Below are positions 6,206 through 6,435 of a DNA stretch of 6,435 nucleotides, piece after piece. Within the stretch, counting starts at the first letter, position 1, and every line of letters starts with the position of its first letter. A program made the translations under genes and the position numbers. Under the pieces are notes generated by a model that made no database searches, was not told where the DNA came from, and saw only the letters and a program-made list of their open reading frames with translations. Source of the DNA: Deltaproteobacteria bacterium (GTDB lineage: Bacteria > Desulfobacterota > Desulfuromonadia > Geobacterales > Pseudopelobacteraceae); the NCBI GenBank assembly GCA_030654645.1, contig JAURXC010000273.1, positions 1 to 6,435 on the forward strand, in the 5' to 3' direction.

Positions 6206-6406
6206 AAAAAGCAGTTTCACGCGACGAACGCACCAAAAGTAGGCGCATCCAAGCGACGACGCAACGTAAAATCAGGCAGTTAAACGATTATATCATTCAC
6301 CAGATTGGTGAGGTCACAAATCTTCTTAAGTATTTGAATTTCGTCGCGTTCGTTGCGTCGTCGCCTAGAAGCGCCTACATTTGGTGCGTGAGTAAATGCC
6401 TTTTTT
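6206..6406. repeat. Large imperfect palindromic element with 38-bp inverted arms
   Basis: The left arm 6229-6266 and the reverse complement of the right arm 6351-6388 match at 34 of 38 positions by my count; both contain GTAGGCGC and GCGACGACGCAACG. The 84-nt AT-rich centre has its own small hairpin, TCACC/GGTGA (6297-6311), near the symmetry axis. Outside the arms the symmetry continues loosely to AAAAA (6206-6210) on the left and TTTTTT (6401-6406) on the right. An RNA from either strand would thus fold into a giant hairpin ending in a U-run. It could be a REP/BIME- or MITE-like dispersed repeat, a bidirectional terminator after the dioxygenase gene, or both. No transposase or clear target duplication is visible. 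Confidence 0.7.
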
Positions 6407-6435
6407 AGGATAAATTCTTTCGTGGCAATTTCCCG
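6280..6435 (-). CDS. Possible C-terminal end of a gene entering from the right edge
   Basis: On the minus strand one frame is open from base 6435 to a TAA at 6280-6282, giving 51 residues without a start inside the window. The peptide has an Arg-rich stretch where it crosses the right palindrome arm (ASRRRRNERDE), then a helical end with IQILKKICDLTNLV. The other two minus frames stop within 75 nt. It may be the tail of a real convergent gene that ran into the repeat, or a chance open frame in low-stop sequence. No family is recognised. Confidence 0.2.
   Translation of the reverse strand, partial: REIATKEFILKKAFTHAPNVGASRRRRNERDEIQILKKICDLTNLVNDIIV

Noticed and set aside
6229..6388. The paired arms considered as two repeats of a CRISPR array
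   Set aside because: The copies are inverted, not direct, there are only two, and the 84-nt centre is longer than a usual spacer.

Overview
The window looks like an ordinary chromosomal stretch of a moderately GC-rich Gram-negative bacterium. It most resembles the Desulfuromonadota (Geobacter/Pelobacter type). The main reason is the 601-residue DUF4388 protein with a receiver-like middle and a GAF-like end, an architecture common in that group. The YjiN-type DUF445 protein, the RhlE-type helicase and the exported intradiol dioxygenase fit but do not decide it. This is inference from protein style, not a database match.

Layout from left to right. (1) The 3' end of a PQQ-type sorbosone/glucose dehydrogenase gene (+). 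(2) A short gap with a sigma70-like promoter that runs straight into an intrinsic terminator. (3) A DUF445 membrane protein gene (+). (4) A 332-bp gap that holds an unannotated 39-codon membrane-peptide ORF on the minus strand with a near-ideal ribosome binding site. (5) The DUF4388/pseudo-receiver/GAF gene (-). (6) A divergent control region with one good promoter per strand; the rightward one is followed within about 8 nt by a strong terminator hairpin. (7) A DEAD-box RNA helicase gene of RhlE type (+). (8) A small secreted intradiol dioxygenase-like gene (+). (9) A roughly 200-bp imperfect palindrome with 38-bp near-identical inverted arms and A-run/T-run ends, reaching almost to the right edge. 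A minus-strand reading frame enters from the right edge and stops inside the palindrome.

The genes do not form one pathway. Each has its own spacing and control signals, and no operon is visible. The most interesting features are non-coding: the promoter-then-terminator leaders in front of the DUF445 and helicase genes, and the palindromic element at the right end. No defence locus, CRISPR array, tRNA, rRNA or transposase gene was seen.
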